53,962 nucleotides of DNA from Vagococcus bubulae (GTDB lineage Bacteria; Bacillota; Bacilli; Lactobacillales; Vagococcaceae), in NCBI RefSeq assembly GCF_003950315.1, contig NZ_NGJT01000015.1:1-53962 (forward strand), read 5' to 3'. The position numbers and the translations under genes are program-made. Shown in pieces: positions 43,950 through 53,872 of the stretch. Every line of letters starts with the position of its first letter. Position 1 is the stretch's first letter. The notes below the pieces were generated by a model. It was given only the letters and a program-made list of their open reading frames with translations, was not told the origin of the DNA and ran no database searches.

Positions 43950-44249
43950 TTATAAATCATTGCTTTGAAAAGAAGAGTATATTTTTGGATTGTATAAAGA
44001 GACCTCGGATGGTGAAAAAGAGGAACAAGAAGGAAATAGAAGATGGTCTTTGAGCATAAAAATATGAGCGTGTACCGCTAGTATTTTTCGGGAGTTCCCG
44101 TTACCGGACAACAGTATTAAAAGCAATTGGCTTGCGTACTGGGTAAGGTTATTATCGTGAGGTAATAATGAAAAAAGGTGGTAACACGAAACAATGCTTT
44201 CGTCCTTTGTTTACTTGTGTAAAGTAGATAAAGGACGGAAGCTTTTTTT
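43950..44249 (+). promoter_or_regulatory. T-box leader, probably methionine-type, controlling metNIQ
   Basis: About 300 bases between promoter and metN. The T-box sequence AAAGGTGGTAACACG is at 44174-44188. The terminator stem GCTTTCGTCCTTT (44196-44208) pairs with AAAGGACGGAAGC (44230-44242), then seven T residues. An ATG at 44064-44066 in a purine-rich loop is the likely specifier, but I have not folded stem I. Specifier identity is inferred partly from the methionine transporter it precedes. Confidence 0.85.
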
Positions 44250-44274
44250 GTTATCAAATATAGGAGGCATCATT

Positions 44275-45303
44275 GTGAGTGATATAGAATTAATTGATGT
44301 ATGTAAGACGTATAAAACCAAGAAACAAACCGTTGAAGCAGTAAAAGACGTTAATTTATCAATAAGAAGTGGCGATATTTTTGGAGTGATTGGTTTTTCT
44401 GGAGCAGGGAAAAGCACACTGATTCGCTTATTAAATTTATTAGAATCGCCAACTAGTGGTGTGATTGAAGTCGATGGAGAAGATATTACCAAACTAAAAG
44501 GAAAAAAATTAAGAGAGTATCGTCAAGAGGTTGGCATGATATTCCAACATTTTAATCTTTTATGGTCAAGGACAGTGTTAGACAATGTTTTATTACCGTT
44601 AGAATTTAGCCATGTGCCAAAAGCTGAACGCGAAGAAAAAGCACGTGAATTGATTAAGTTAGTGGGACTTGAAGGACGTGAACATGCCTATCCGAGTCAA
44701 CTATCAGGTGGTCAAAAACAACGTGTGGGAATCGCTAGAGCCTTAACAAATGATCCACAGATTTTATTATGTGATGAAGCAACGAGCGCTCTTGACCCAC
44801 AAACAACAGAAGAAGTATTAGACTTGTTATTGGATATTAATAAACAATTGGGCTTGACTATTGTGTTAATCACTCATGAGATGAATGTGATTCGCAAAAT
44901 CTGTAATAAAGTAGCGGTAATGGAGACAGGACGTGTGATTGAAACAGGCGACACATTATCCGTCTTTAGACACCCAGAACATGAGGTGACAGCACGATTT
45001 ATCAAGCAAGATAATCAAGAAGATAGTGAAGAAAACGAAGAAGCCATTCAATACTTACTCAAAAATTATCCTGAAGGAATTCTCGTTCGCTTGATATTTG
45101 AAGGGGATAAAGCAAAAGAAACCGTCATTTCACAAGTGATTCATGAGTACCAAATCAATGTGAATATTTTACAAGCTAGTCTGAGACAAGCAAAACAATC
45201 TTCATTTGGAACGATGCTTGTTCAGTTGACAGGAGACGAGGCAACACTTTCTGAAAGTTTAATCTTTTTCGAGCAACATGGCGTAGGAGTTGAGGTGATA
45301 TAA
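44275..45303 (+). CDS. metN: Methionine ABC transporter ATP-binding protein
   Basis: A 342-residue ATPase. Walker A GFSGAGKS (40-47), signature LSGGQKQR, Walker B ILLCDEATSALD and the H-loop ITHEMN are all intact. The C-terminal NIL domain (about 265-342) binds methionine and gives feedback inhibition. The GTG at 44275 follows AGGAGG. A frame running from 44194 through the T-box terminator is rejected. First gene of metNIQ. Confidence 0.95.
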   Translation: MSDIELIDVCKTYKTKKQTVEAVKDVNLSIRSGDIFGVIGFSGAGKSTLIRLLNLLESPTSGVIEVDGEDITKLKGKKLREYRQEVGMIFQHFNLLWSRTVLDNVLLPLEFSHVPKAEREEKARELIKLVGLEGREHAYPSQLSGGQKQRVGIARALTNDPQILLCDEATSALDPQTTEEVLDLLLDINKQLGLTIVLITHEMNVIRKICNKVAVMETGRVIETGDTLSVFRHPEHEVTARFIKQDNQEDSEENEEAIQYLLKNYPEGILVRLIFEGDKAKETVISQVIHEYQINVNILQASLRQAKQSSFGTMLVQLTGDEATLSESLIFFEQHGVGVEVI

Positions 45304-45304
45304 C

Positions 45305-45994
45305 ATGGATAAAGGATTAATAGAAACATATTTTAATTTTAGTGAAATTAATACAACAGACTTTATTAAAGCAACAAAAGAAACGCTGTATATGACGTTT
45401 GTCTCTACTTTTTTTGTGGTGATTATCGGATTAGTTATTGGGTTAATGCTTTATTATTTTGGTAAAAGCACGAAACCAGTTGGCAAAACGCTTTATGGAA
45501 TTGTCTCAATCATTAGTAACACGTTTCGTTCGATTCCATTTATTATCTTAATTATTTTGTTATTTCCAATAACGAAAGCCTTGATAGGAACGATGTTAGG
45601 ACCAACTGCTGCTTTACCAGCGTTGATTATTTCAGCAGCGCCATTTTATGCGCGTCTAGTTGACATTGCTTTTCGTGAAGTGGATCCAGGTGTTTTAGAA
45701 GCCAGTGAAGCAATGGGTGCAACGCAACTGCAAATTATTTTTAAAGTGTTAATTCCTGAAAGTATCCCAGCCCTAATCTCAGGTATAACGGTTACAACGA
45801 TTACGATGATTGGCTTTACGGCAATGGCTGGGGCAATTGGGGCAGGTGGACTTGGTTCTCTTGCTTATCAAGGTGGGTTTATGGGAAACAAACACACTAT
45901 TATTATGGTCGCAACGGTTTTAATTCTAGTCATTGTATTTATTCTACAATGGTTGGGTGATTTATTAGTAAAATTAACAGACAAACGAAGTTAA
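45305..45994 (+). CDS. metI: Methionine ABC transporter permease
   Basis: A 229-residue permease with about five membrane segments. The coupling loop is EASEAMGATQLQIIFKVLIPE, quoted as a span of residues about 138-158 (EAA-type motif). It starts within two bases of the metN stop and is followed by metQ. It forms the MetNI channel for D- and L-methionine. Confidence 0.95.
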   Translation: MDKGLIETYFNFSEINTTDFIKATKETLYMTFVSTFFVVIIGLVIGLMLYYFGKSTKPVGKTLYGIVSIISNTFRSIPFIILIILLFPITKALIGTMLGPTAALPALIISAAPFYARLVDIAFREVDPGVLEASEAMGATQLQIIFKVLIPESIPALISGITVTTITMIGFTAMAGAIGAGGLGSLAYQGGFMGNKHTIIMVATVLILVIVFILQWLGDLLVKLTDKRS

Positions 45995-46014
45995 CTGATT
46001 AGGGGGAAAAGAAA

Positions 46015-46860
46015 ATGAAGAAAACATGGATTAAATTTGGTGTCACAGCATTGGCTGTATTGGCATTAGTCGGTTGTGGGAACAATAGCAGTAAAGAAGA
46101 CACATCAAAAAGTGGGTCAAAAGATGACAAAGTGATTAAAGTTGGCGCATCTCCAACACCACATGCTGAAATTTTAGAAGAAGTCAAACCACTTTTAAAG
46201 GAAAAAGGGTATGATTTAGAAATCGTGACATTCCAAGATTACATCTTACCAAATAAAGCATTAGCAGAAAAAGAAATTGATGCGAATTATTTCCAACATA
46301 TTCCGTATTTTAATAAAGAAGTAAAAGAAAAAGGCTATGATTTTGCGAATGCTGGAGCGATCCATTTAGAAAAAATGGCGTTATACTCTCAAAAAATTAA
46401 AGACATTAAAGAGTTAGAAGACGGTGCAACAATTCTTGTCAGCAATTCTCAAACTGACTGGGGTCGTGTGATTGGAATGCTTCAAGAAGCAGGACTAGTA
46501 AAAGTAAAAGATGGGGTTGATTTAACAACCGCAACGTTTGATGATATCTCAGAAAACCCTAAAAAATTAGTCTTTAAATATGATATTGACCCAGCAATGA
46601 TGGCGACGACTTATCAAAATAAAGAGGGTGATTTAGTTGCCATTAATGCTAACTTTGCTGAAGGGATTGGATTAAATCCTGAAAAAGATGGGATTTTAGT
46701 TGAAGATAATAATTCACCATATGCTAATATCATTGCTGTAAGATCTGAAGACAAAGATTCAGAAAAAACGAAAGCCCTTGTTGAAGCATTACATGATCAA
46801 AAAATAGTTGATTTTGTTAATGATAAATGGAAAGGGACGATTACAATCGTCAATCAATAA
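46015..46860 (+). CDS. metQ: Methionine-binding lipoprotein
   Basis: A 281-residue substrate-binding lipoprotein. The signal peptide ends in the lipobox LVGC with Cys21 as lipid site, followed by a Ser/Lys-rich linker. IKVGASPTPHAEILEEVKP and DANYFQHIPY are NlpA/MetQ signatures. GGGGAAAAG precedes the ATG. Last gene of the operon, with a terminator 4 bases downstream. Confidence 0.96.
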   Translation: MKKTWIKFGVTALAVLALVGCGNNSSKEDTSKSGSKDDKVIKVGASPTPHAEILEEVKPLLKEKGYDLEIVTFQDYILPNKALAEKEIDANYFQHIPYFNKEVKEKGYDFANAGAIHLEKMALYSQKIKDIKELEDGATILVSNSQTDWGRVIGMLQEAGLVKVKDGVDLTTATFDDISENPKKLVFKYDIDPAMMATTYQNKEGDLVAINANFAEGIGLNPEKDGILVEDNNSPYANIIAVRSEDKDSEKTKALVEALHDQKIVDFVNDKWKGTITIVNQ

Positions 46861-46864
46861 TCAT

Positions 46865-46910
46865 AAAAGTATGAGTTGAAATCATGTGATCTCAATTCAT
46901 ACTTTTTTTC
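46865..46910 (+). terminator. Terminator of metNIQ
   Basis: AAAAGTATGAGTTGA pairs with TCAATTCATACTTTT (one G-U), then a T-run. Confidence 0.8.
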
Positions 46911-46948
46911 TATTTTAAGGCATTTGATTAACTGATAATAGTTCAAAC

Positions 46949-46977
46949 TTGAAATCATATCCTATTTATTATACGAT
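46949..46977 (+). promoter_or_regulatory. Possible promoter of the antiporter gene
   Basis: TTGAAA (46949-46954), 17-bp spacer, TACGAT (46972-46977). Confidence 0.4.
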
Positions 46978-47091
46978 AAAATTAAGGAAGTAGTGTTAAA
47001 GAAAATTAAAGTGAGGTGGAAATGGAATATGTCAATCATAACATTATGGAATCGTTCATATAACGAAATAAAAAATGAAAAGAGGTAGATT

Positions 47092-48273
47092 ATGGATATT
47101 TTATTAGCTTTAGGGTTAATTATTTTATTTACAAAAATTGCGGATAGTGTTGCTATAAAACTTGGACTGCCGTCAGTCGTCGGGAGCTTGATAGTGGGGA
47201 TATTGGTAGGACCATCTGTTTTTAACATCATACAAAGTAATGATTCAATCGAGTTGTTATCACACTTAGGGGTTATTCTATTAATGTTTATTGCGGGTGT
47301 GGAAAGTGATTTAAAAATATTAAAAAAATATTTTAAACCATCACTCATAACCGGTCTTCTAGGGGTTTTAGTCCCATTCTTTGTTTTTTTCTTCGCTTCA
47401 AGGTCATTTAGTTATTCTCAAGACACATCACTGTTTATCGGCCTAATCTTCGGAGCGACTTCACTCAGTATTGCCATTCAAGTATTAAAAGAATTAAATT
47501 TCATTCAAACAAAAGAAGGGTCTATTATTATTGGCTCATCCATTCTGGACGATATTATTGTCGTTATCTTACTAAATCTTGTATTGAATTTAGTAAACCC
47601 CAATACAACTACTGCAGACGTCTTACCGTTTCTATTTAAAAATGTGTTGTTCTTCCTATTTGTTTACATCTTCGGAAAATTTATTTTACCAATTATTCTT
47701 AAAGTATTATCCTACTTTGTGGTTCCCGAAAGAGATGTCGCATTTTCATTGATTATGGTCTTTTTACTTAGCTTTTTAGCTGATTGGATTGGCATGTCAG
47801 ATATTATTGGTGCGTTCTTTGCCGGCATTTTAATTTCTCAAACACCATTTGCTGAATACGTTGAAAGAAAAGTAACCAGCATCACATCTGCCTTGTTTGC
47901 CCCAATCTTTTTTGTGAGTATTGGATTGAAACTTGTGGTAGATGGATTAAACGAAAATATTTTACTGATTGTAGTCTTTAGTATTCTTGCTATTCTTACC
48001 AAATTTATTGGTGGTTTCTTAGGTGGAAAAATCGAAAAATTTGATAATCATAGCAGTGCGATTATTGGTGCAAGTTTAATCTCTCGTGGAGAAATGGCTT
48101 TAATTTTAATTTCTTTAGGTCTGGAAAAAGGGTTCATTGACCAGGGAATGTACGCATCCTTAGTTCTTGTGATTATTTTTACCACAGTTATCGCCCCAAT
48201 ATTGTTGAAATTTGCGATTTCATCTGGTAGTGAATCAAAAGAAATCACAGAAAAACCAGTACATGAATCATAG
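47092..48273 (+). CDS. Cation:proton antiporter, CPA2 family (KefB/NapA-like)
   Basis: A 393-residue membrane protein with about twelve to thirteen segments. The ion-binding pair is Asp-Asp in SSILDDIIVVILL, and GVILLMFIAGVESDL and the late SRGEMALILISLG are CPA2 signatures. It exchanges Na+ or K+ for protons across the membrane. There is no C-terminal RCK/TrkA-N domain, so it is the short form. GAGGT precedes the ATG. A 13-codon frame with a good ribosome site (47022-47063) lies in its leader. Confidence 0.9.
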   Translation: MDILLALGLIILFTKIADSVAIKLGLPSVVGSLIVGILVGPSVFNIIQSNDSIELLSHLGVILLMFIAGVESDLKILKKYFKPSLITGLLGVLVPFFVFFFASRSFSYSQDTSLFIGLIFGATSLSIAIQVLKELNFIQTKEGSIIIGSSILDDIIVVILLNLVLNLVNPNTTTADVLPFLFKNVLFFLFVYIFGKFILPIILKVLSYFVVPERDVAFSLIMVFLLSFLADWIGMSDIIGAFFAGILISQTPFAEYVERKVTSITSALFAPIFFVSIGLKLVVDGLNENILLIVVFSILAILTKFIGGFLGGKIEKFDNHSSAIIGASLISRGEMALILISLGLEKGFIDQGMYASLVLVIIFTTVIAPILLKFAISSGSESKEITEKPVHES

Positions 48274-48280
48274 AAAAAGA

Positions 48281-48311
48281 AAAATGTAGACAATATTGTC
48301 TGCATTTTTTT
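48281..48311 (+). terminator. Terminator of the antiporter gene
   Basis: AAAATGTAGACAA pairs with TTGTCTGCATTTT (one G-U), then T residues. Confidence 0.8.
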
Positions 48312-48391
48312 GTTATTTGATAGAAATATTAAATGAGAGTGATTATTAACTGGCTTTTTTCAAGAATACACTTAATTTAAATACTTTTAAA

Positions 48392-48420
48392 TTGAAGTCC
48401 ATTCTCAATTAGGTTAAAAT
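48392..48420 (+). promoter_or_regulatory. Promoter of sufCDSUB
   Basis: -35 TTGAAG (48392-48397) and -10 TAAAAT (48415-48420), 17 bp apart. Confidence 0.55.
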
Positions 48421-48467
48421 TAGAAAAGAGTTAATTTTTATTAAAGTAATAATTTGGAGGGAAAAAC

Positions 48468-49241
48468 ATGTCCGTTTTAGAAATAAAGGATTTGCATGTA
48501 TCAATCGAAGAAAAAGAAATACTAAAAGGTGTTAATTTAACCATGAAAACGGGTGAAATTCATGCCATCATGGGACCAAACGGAACAGGTAAATCAACAT
48601 TATCTGCTGCGATTATGGGAAATCCAAATTATACGGTCACTAAAGGTGAAATTCTTTTAGACGGTGAAGATGTATTAGAAATGGAAGTTGACGAGCGTGC
48701 ACGTGCTGGTCTATTTTTAGCGGTTCAATACCCAAGTGAAATTCCAGGGATTACAAACGCTGAATTTATGCGTGCAGCAATGAACGCTAAACGTGCTGAA
48801 GATGATAAAATTTCAGTAATGGACTTTTTAGATAAATTAGATGACAAAATGGCGTTATTAGATATGCCAGAAGAAATGGCTGAACGTTACTTAAACGAAG
48901 GATTCTCTGGCGGAGAGAAAAAACGTAATGAAATTCTTCAATTATTAATGTTAGAACCAACATTTGCGATTTTAGATGAAATCGACTCAGGTCTTGATAT
49001 TGATGCCTTACAAGTTGTATCAAAAGGAATTAACGAAATGCGTGGCGATAACTTTGGTTCACTTATCATCACTCACTACCAACGTCTACTTAACTATATC
49101 GTGCCAGATGTGGTTCATATTATGATGGATGGCCGTGTGGTTATGACAGGAAATGCTGATTTAGCGAAACGTCTTGAAGAAGAAGGATACAAAGGAATCA
49201 GTGAAGAATTAGGAATTGATTACGAAGAAAACGAAGAATAA
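48468..49241 (+). CDS. sufC: Fe-S cluster assembly ATPase SufC
   Basis: A 257-residue soluble ABC ATPase of the SufBCD scaffold. Walker A GPNGTGKST, signature FSGGEKKR, Walker B FAILDEIDSGLD and the H-loop ITHYQRLL are intact. SufC drives the shape change that lets SufBD hold a nascent cluster. GGAGGG precedes the ATG. First gene of the operon, 17 bases before sufD. Confidence 0.97.
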   Translation: MSVLEIKDLHVSIEEKEILKGVNLTMKTGEIHAIMGPNGTGKSTLSAAIMGNPNYTVTKGEILLDGEDVLEMEVDERARAGLFLAVQYPSEIPGITNAEFMRAAMNAKRAEDDKISVMDFLDKLDDKMALLDMPEEMAERYLNEGFSGGEKKRNEILQLLMLEPTFAILDEIDSGLDIDALQVVSKGINEMRGDNFGSLIITHYQRLLNYIVPDVVHIMMDGRVVMTGNADLAKRLEEEGYKGISEELGIDYEENEE

Positions 49242-49258
49242 TGAAGGAGACAAGATAA

Positions 49259-50548
49259 ATGAAATCTGCAAATGTAACTGATTATCTTGACGACGTGACA
49301 TTATTTTCAGCTAGTCAGGAAGAACCACAATGGATGTTAGAACGTCGTAAAAAAGCATTAAATCAAATCGACGATTTAGAATTACCAGCAATTGAGCGAG
49401 TGAAATACCATCGTTGGCCTTTAATGAATGTTGGTGACTTAAACAATGAAGTGATAAATGAAGAAATCTTGCCTTCTTTTACAGAACTAGAAGACAATCC
49501 ATTAATCATTCAAGGACGTACAACGACTTATTTTGAACAAATGCCAGTCGAATTAGCTGAGCAAGGCGTGATTTTTACTGATATTTTTACCGCAATGAAA
49601 GAGCACAGTGAGTTAGTTGAGAAATATTTCATGACTAAAGCGATACCAAGTGATGAAGATAAATTAACTGCGTTCCATACAGCCTTTTTAAACGGTGGGG
49701 TATTTTTATACGTGCCAAAAAATGTGGTTGTAAAAGACGCATTTGAATCATTATTTTATCACCAATTAAACGACAGTAGTGCGATGGTGAAACATGTACT
49801 TATCGTGGCTGATGACAACAGTGAGTTAACATACTTGGAGAGATTCCAATCAGTTGGTGAAACAGCTGAAAAGTTAGCCGCAAATATTGTGGTTGAAGTG
49901 ATTGCTAGACCAGGAGCAAAAGTAAAATTTGCTGCCATTGACCGTCTAGGTAAAGAAGTTAACACATATTTAAATCGTCGCGGTTATATTATGCGTGACG
50001 CAAGTGTAGATTGGGCGTTAGGGTTAATGAGTGATGGCAATGTTGTCGCTGATTTTGACTCAGAACTTGTGGGCGAAGGCTCTCATGCTGAAGTGAAAGT
50101 TGTGGCCATCGCAACAGGTCGTCAAATTCAAGGAATTGATACACGTGTGACAAATAGAGCGTCACATTCAATTGGTCACATCTTACAACATGGTGTGATT
50201 CGTGAGAAAAGTACGTTAACCTTTAACGGAATTGGTCACATCATCAAAGGAGCAAAAGGCGCAGATGCACAACAAGAAAGTCGTGTGCTAATGTTATCTG
50301 ATAAAGCGCGTGGTGACGCAAACCCAATTTTATTAATTGATGAATTTGAAGTAACGGCAGGACACGCAGCAAGTGCTGGTCGTCTTGACCCAGAAGAATT
50401 ATATTATTTAATGAGTAGAGGACTTCCTCAAAAAGAAGCAGAAAGATTGGTAACACGTGGATTCTTAGGGTCTGTGATTACGTCAATCCCTGTTAAATCT
50501 GTTCAAGAGGAGTTTGTTCAAGTCATTGATAGAAAGCTGGCTGATTAA
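49259..50548 (+). CDS. sufD: Fe-S cluster assembly scaffold SufD
   Basis: A 429-residue right-handed beta-helix protein of the SufB/D family, partner of SufB and SufC. The conserved C-terminal half has GLMSDGNVVADFDSE, QQESRVLMLSDKARGDANP and [22 protein letters not shown]-type segments. AAGGAG precedes the ATG. Its stop is directly followed by the sufS ATG. Confidence 0.97.
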   Translation: MKSANVTDYLDDVTLFSASQEEPQWMLERRKKALNQIDDLELPAIERVKYHRWPLMNVGDLNNEVINEEILPSFTELEDNPLIIQGRTTTYFEQMPVELAEQGVIFTDIFTAMKEHSELVEKYFMTKAIPSDEDKLTAFHTAFLNGGVFLYVPKNVVVKDAFESLFYHQLNDSSAMVKHVLIVADDNSELTYLERFQSVGETAEKLAANIVVEVIARPGAKVKFAAIDRLGKEVNTYLNRRGYIMRDASVDWALGLMSDGNVVADFDSELVGEGSHAEVKVVAIATGRQIQGIDTRVTNRASHSIGHILQHGVIREKSTLTFNGIGHIIKGAKGADAQQESRVLMLSDKARGDANPILLIDEFEVTAGHAASAGRLDPEELYYLMSRGLPQKEAERLVTRGFLGSVITSIPVKSVQEEFVQVIDRKLAD

Positions 50549-51781
50549 ATGAATGTATCTAAACGCAAACAAGATTTTCCAATCCTTTTTCAACAAGTCA
50601 ATGATGAGCCACTTGTCTATTTAGACAACGCCGCATCAACACATGTACCAACTCCTGTCATCAATGATTTGGTTACGTATATGCAAACCAGTCATGCAAA
50701 TGTGCATCGTGGTGTGCATACATTAGCTGAACGCGCGACAAGTCAATATGAAGCAGCGCGAGAAACCGTGCGAGCATTTATTGATGCGAGTAGTGTAAAA
50801 GAAGTGTTGTTTACACGTGGGACGACAACTGGATTAAACTGGGTGGCACGTTCACTTGGGGAGTTGGTTGTTGAGCCTGGTGATAAAATTGTGATTAGTC
50901 GCATGGAACATCATTCAAATATTGTGCCGTGGCAAGAATTAGCCAAACGCAAACAAGCTGAACTCATCTACATTGATTTGACTGAAGATGGTGAGTTGGA
51001 TATGACTGATGCGAAAGAAAAAATCGTGTCAGGTGTGAAAATTGTGTCTATTGCCCATGCATCGAATGTATTAGGTGTGGTCAATCCTGTCAAAGACTTA
51101 GCGAAACTGGCTCATGAAGTCGGTGCTGTGATGGTTGTTGACGGTGCGCAATCAACGCCGCATATGACAGTCTCTGTGCAAGAGTTGGATTGTGATTTTT
51201 ATGCCTTTAGTGGACATAAAATGTGTGCGCCAACTGGTATTGGTGTGTTGTATGGCAAACAAACTTGGCTTGAAAAAATGTCCCCCATCGAGTTTGGTGG
51301 TGAGATGATTGATTTTGTCTATGATGATTACAGCACATGGGCAGAGTTGCCATATAAGTTTGAAGCCGGTACACCGAATATTTCTGGTGCGATAGCATTA
51401 GCAAGTGCGATAAATTATTTGGAAGAGATTGGTTTAGATACGATTACAAAACATGAACAAGAATTAGTCGAGTATGTGTTGCCAAAATTACTAGCGATTG
51501 ATGGGTTTGAGTTATATGGGCCAAGAGATGCGAGTAAACATACTGGTGTGATTGCCTTTAACATTAAAGGCGTGCATCCGCATGATTTGGCAACTGCATT
51601 AGATATGCAAGGTGTGGCGATTCGAGCGGGACATCATTGCGCTCAGCCATTACTTCGCTATTTGGATGTTCATTCAACAGCAAGAGCAAGTTTTTATTTT
51701 TACAATACAAAAGAAGATGCTGATTCATTAGTTGAATCAATCATCGCAGCAAAGGAGTTTTTCTCAGATGGCTTTATCTAG
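50549..51781 (+). CDS. sufS: Cysteine desulfurase SufS
   Basis: A 410-residue PLP enzyme that takes sulfur from cysteine. Lys224 in FSGHKMCAPTG binds PLP, His121 of MEHHSN stacks on it, and Cys364 in RAGHHCAQP carries the persulfide. RVHRGVHTL-like NVHRGVHTLAERAT lies early. It overlaps sufU by 14 bases and is the sulfur source for that partner. Confidence 0.97.
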   Translation: MNVSKRKQDFPILFQQVNDEPLVYLDNAASTHVPTPVINDLVTYMQTSHANVHRGVHTLAERATSQYEAARETVRAFIDASSVKEVLFTRGTTTGLNWVARSLGELVVEPGDKIVISRMEHHSNIVPWQELAKRKQAELIYIDLTEDGELDMTDAKEKIVSGVKIVSIAHASNVLGVVNPVKDLAKLAHEVGAVMVVDGAQSTPHMTVSVQELDCDFYAFSGHKMCAPTGIGVLYGKQTWLEKMSPIEFGGEMIDFVYDDYSTWAELPYKFEAGTPNISGAIALASAINYLEEIGLDTITKHEQELVEYVLPKLLAIDGFELYGPRDASKHTGVIAFNIKGVHPHDLATALDMQGVAIRAGHHCAQPLLRYLDVHSTARASFYFYNTKEDADSLVESIIAAKEFFSDGFI

Positions 51782-52241
51782 ATTAGATAATCTTTATCGA
51801 CAAGTAATTTTAGATCATACCAATCACCCGCACAACAAAGGGGTATTGGACGAAGTGACTAGTCAAATTGAACTGAATAACCCAACGTGTGGGGATGTGA
51901 TTCAATTACAACTTGTGATGAAAGATGGGGTAATTGATGATATCGCCTTTGACGGTCATGGTTGTTCGATTAGTATGGCAAGTGCTAGTATGATGACAGA
52001 CGCGGTAAAAGGAAAAACGGAAAAAGAAGCCATTGAAATCATTGCGGACTTTTTAGAGTTGGTGCAAGGTGAGAACATTGGCGAGAAGAAAAAAGTCTTG
52101 AAAGATGCTCAAATATTAGGTGGCGTGGCAAAATTTCCTGCGAGGATAAAATGTGCAACGCTAGCGTGGAAAGCATTAGAGCGTGGGATTATTGAAGAAA
52201 ATCAAACGGTTGTAACCGAAGAATTACATAGTGAAGAATAA
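51768..52241 (+). CDS. sufU: Sulfur-transfer protein SufU
   Basis: A 157-residue zinc-dependent partner of SufS in Firmicutes. Zinc ligands are Cys41 and Asp43 (NPTCGD), Cys66 (HGCSIS) and Cys129 (KCATLAW). The stretch between Cys66 and Cys129 has the insertion that separates SufU from IscU. The ATG at 51768 follows AAGGAG inside sufS; the frame from 51732 is rejected. Confidence 0.96.
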   Translation: MALSRLDNLYRQVILDHTNHPHNKGVLDEVTSQIELNNPTCGDVIQLQLVMKDGVIDDIAFDGHGCSISMASASMMTDAVKGKTEKEAIEIIADFLELVQGENIGEKKKVLKDAQILGGVAKFPARIKCATLAWKALERGIIEENQTVVTEELHSEE

Positions 52242-52255
52242 GGAGTGTGACCCAA

Positions 52256-53650
52256 GTGAGTGAGGTACCACAATTAGAAGAATATAAATTTGGTTTTCAT
52301 GACGATGTGCAACCGATCTATACAACAGGTGAAGGATTAACAGAAGAAATCGTTCGTGCGATTTCAGCTAAAAAAGAAGAACCAGAATGGATGCTTGAGT
52401 TTCGTTTGAAATCACTCGAAGCCTTCCACAAAATGCCAATGCAAACATGGGGACCAGATTTATCTGACATGGACTTTGATAAGATTAACTATTATCAAAA
52501 ACCAAGTGATAAACCAGCCCGTGATTGGGATGATGTGCCAGATAAAATCAAAGAAACCTTTGAACGTATCGGGATTCCAGAAGCAGAACGTAAATACCTA
52601 GCTGGAGCAAGTGCCCAGTATGAATCAGAAGTGGTGTATCACAATATGAAAGAAGAATTCCAAAAATTGGGAATCGTCTTTACCGATACAGATACGGCAT
52701 TAAAAGAGTACCCAGATTTATTTAAACAATATTTCGCCTCTTTAGTGCCACCAACTGATAATAAATTAGCAGCATTAAACTCGGCAGTATGGTCAGGTGG
52801 AACATTTATTTATGTACCAAAAGGTGTTCGAGTAGATGTGCCACTACAAACTTACTTCCGTATTAACGCTGAAAATACTGGACAGTTCGAGCGTACGTTG
52901 ATTATTGTTGATGAAGGCGCAAGCGTGCATTATGTGGAAGGATGTACGGCACCAACTTATTCAAGCAATAGTTTGCATGCGGCAATTGTTGAAATCTTTA
53001 CCTTAAAAGATGCGTATTGCCGTTACACAACCATCCAAAACTGGTCTGACAACGTGTATAATTTAGTAACAAAACGTGCTCGTGCAGATCAAGGTGCAAC
53101 AGTGGAATGGATTGATGGAAACTTAGGTGCTAAAACAACAATGAAATACCCAAGTGTTTATCTTGAAGGAGAAGGCGCGCGTGGAACCATGTTATCTGTT
53201 GCGTTTGCTGGAGCGAATCAAATTCAAGATACTGGAGCAAAAATGATTCACAACGCACCAAACACATCAAGCTCGATTGTTTCTAAATCAATCGCTAAAG
53301 ATGGTGGAGAAGTAAACTATCGTGGACAAGTGACGTTCGCTAAACAAAGTGAAGGATCGATTTCACATATTGAGTGTGACACGATTATTATGGATGAGTT
53401 ATCAAAAAGTGATACCATTCCATTTAACGAAATCCACAATAGTCACGTGGCATTGGAACATGAAGCCAAAGTATCAAAAATCTCTGAAGAACAACTTTAC
53501 TACTTGATGAGCCGTGGCTTGTCAGAAGAAGAAGCGACAGAGATGATTGTTATGGGATTTGTGGAACCATTTACGAAAGAATTACCAATGGAATATGCTG
53601 TTGAATTAAATAGACTGATTTCTTATGAGATGGAAGGGTCTGTGGGTTAA
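52256..53650 (+). CDS. sufB: Fe-S cluster assembly scaffold SufB
   Basis: A 464-residue core scaffold on which SufC and SufD assemble. [16 protein letters not shown] and the YVEGCTAP cysteine segment ([14 protein letters not shown]) are family marks, and the end is [15 protein letters not shown]. The GTG at 52256 has AAGGAG ten bases upstream; a GTG at 52247 is too close to it. Last gene of sufCDSUB, with a terminator seven bases after the stop. Confidence 0.97.
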   Translation: MSEVPQLEEYKFGFHDDVQPIYTTGEGLTEEIVRAISAKKEEPEWMLEFRLKSLEAFHKMPMQTWGPDLSDMDFDKINYYQKPSDKPARDWDDVPDKIKETFERIGIPEAERKYLAGASAQYESEVVYHNMKEEFQKLGIVFTDTDTALKEYPDLFKQYFASLVPPTDNKLAALNSAVWSGGTFIYVPKGVRVDVPLQTYFRINAENTGQFERTLIIVDEGASVHYVEGCTAPTYSSNSLHAAIVEIFTLKDAYCRYTTIQNWSDNVYNLVTKRARADQGATVEWIDGNLGAKTTMKYPSVYLEGEGARGTMLSVAFAGANQIQDTGAKMIHNAPNTSSSIVSKSIAKDGGEVNYRGQVTFAKQSEGSISHIECDTIIMDELSKSDTIPFNEIHNSHVALEHEAKVSKISEEQLYYLMSRGLSEEEATEMIVMGFVEPFTKELPMEYAVELNRLISYEMEGSVG

Positions 53651-53656
53651 TAAATT

Positions 53657-53701
53657 TAAAGAGTACCAAAACATTGAATTAACAATGTTTTGGGCTCTTT
53701 T
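53657..53701 (+). terminator. Terminator of the suf operon
   Basis: AAAGAGTACCAAAACATTG pairs with CAATGTTTTGGGCTCTTT (one unpaired or G-U position), then TTA. Confidence 0.85.
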
Positions 53702-53870
53702 ATTAATGACTTTAGTCAGTTGAGCACGAAATCGTGCGAAACAGAAAAACCACGCGTATTGCGCGTGGAAGAAATAGCTTTAGCGTTAAGAAACTCCTTT
53801 CGATATACTAAAAAGTGGCTACCAACCGCAATAAGGGCTCTTTGTCAAATAGGACTGATGAGTTAAATCT
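53702..53870. other. Hairpin-rich tail region, possible edge of a mobile element
   Basis: Three perfect small inverted repeats in a row: TGACT-TT-AGTCA (about 53707-53718), GCACGA-AA-TCGTGC (about 53727-53740) and CCACGCG-TATTG-CGCGTGG (about 53751-53769). Next comes GGCTCTTTGTCAAATAGGAC (53836-53855), which reminds me of ISL3-type ends, from memory only. No frame of useful length is present. Confidence 0.4.
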
Positions 53871-53872
53871 AT

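Noticed and set aside
44194-44274. Longer metN frame beginning at 44194
   Set aside because: It runs through the T-box terminator stem and lacks a ribosome site, while GTG 44275 follows AGGAGG.
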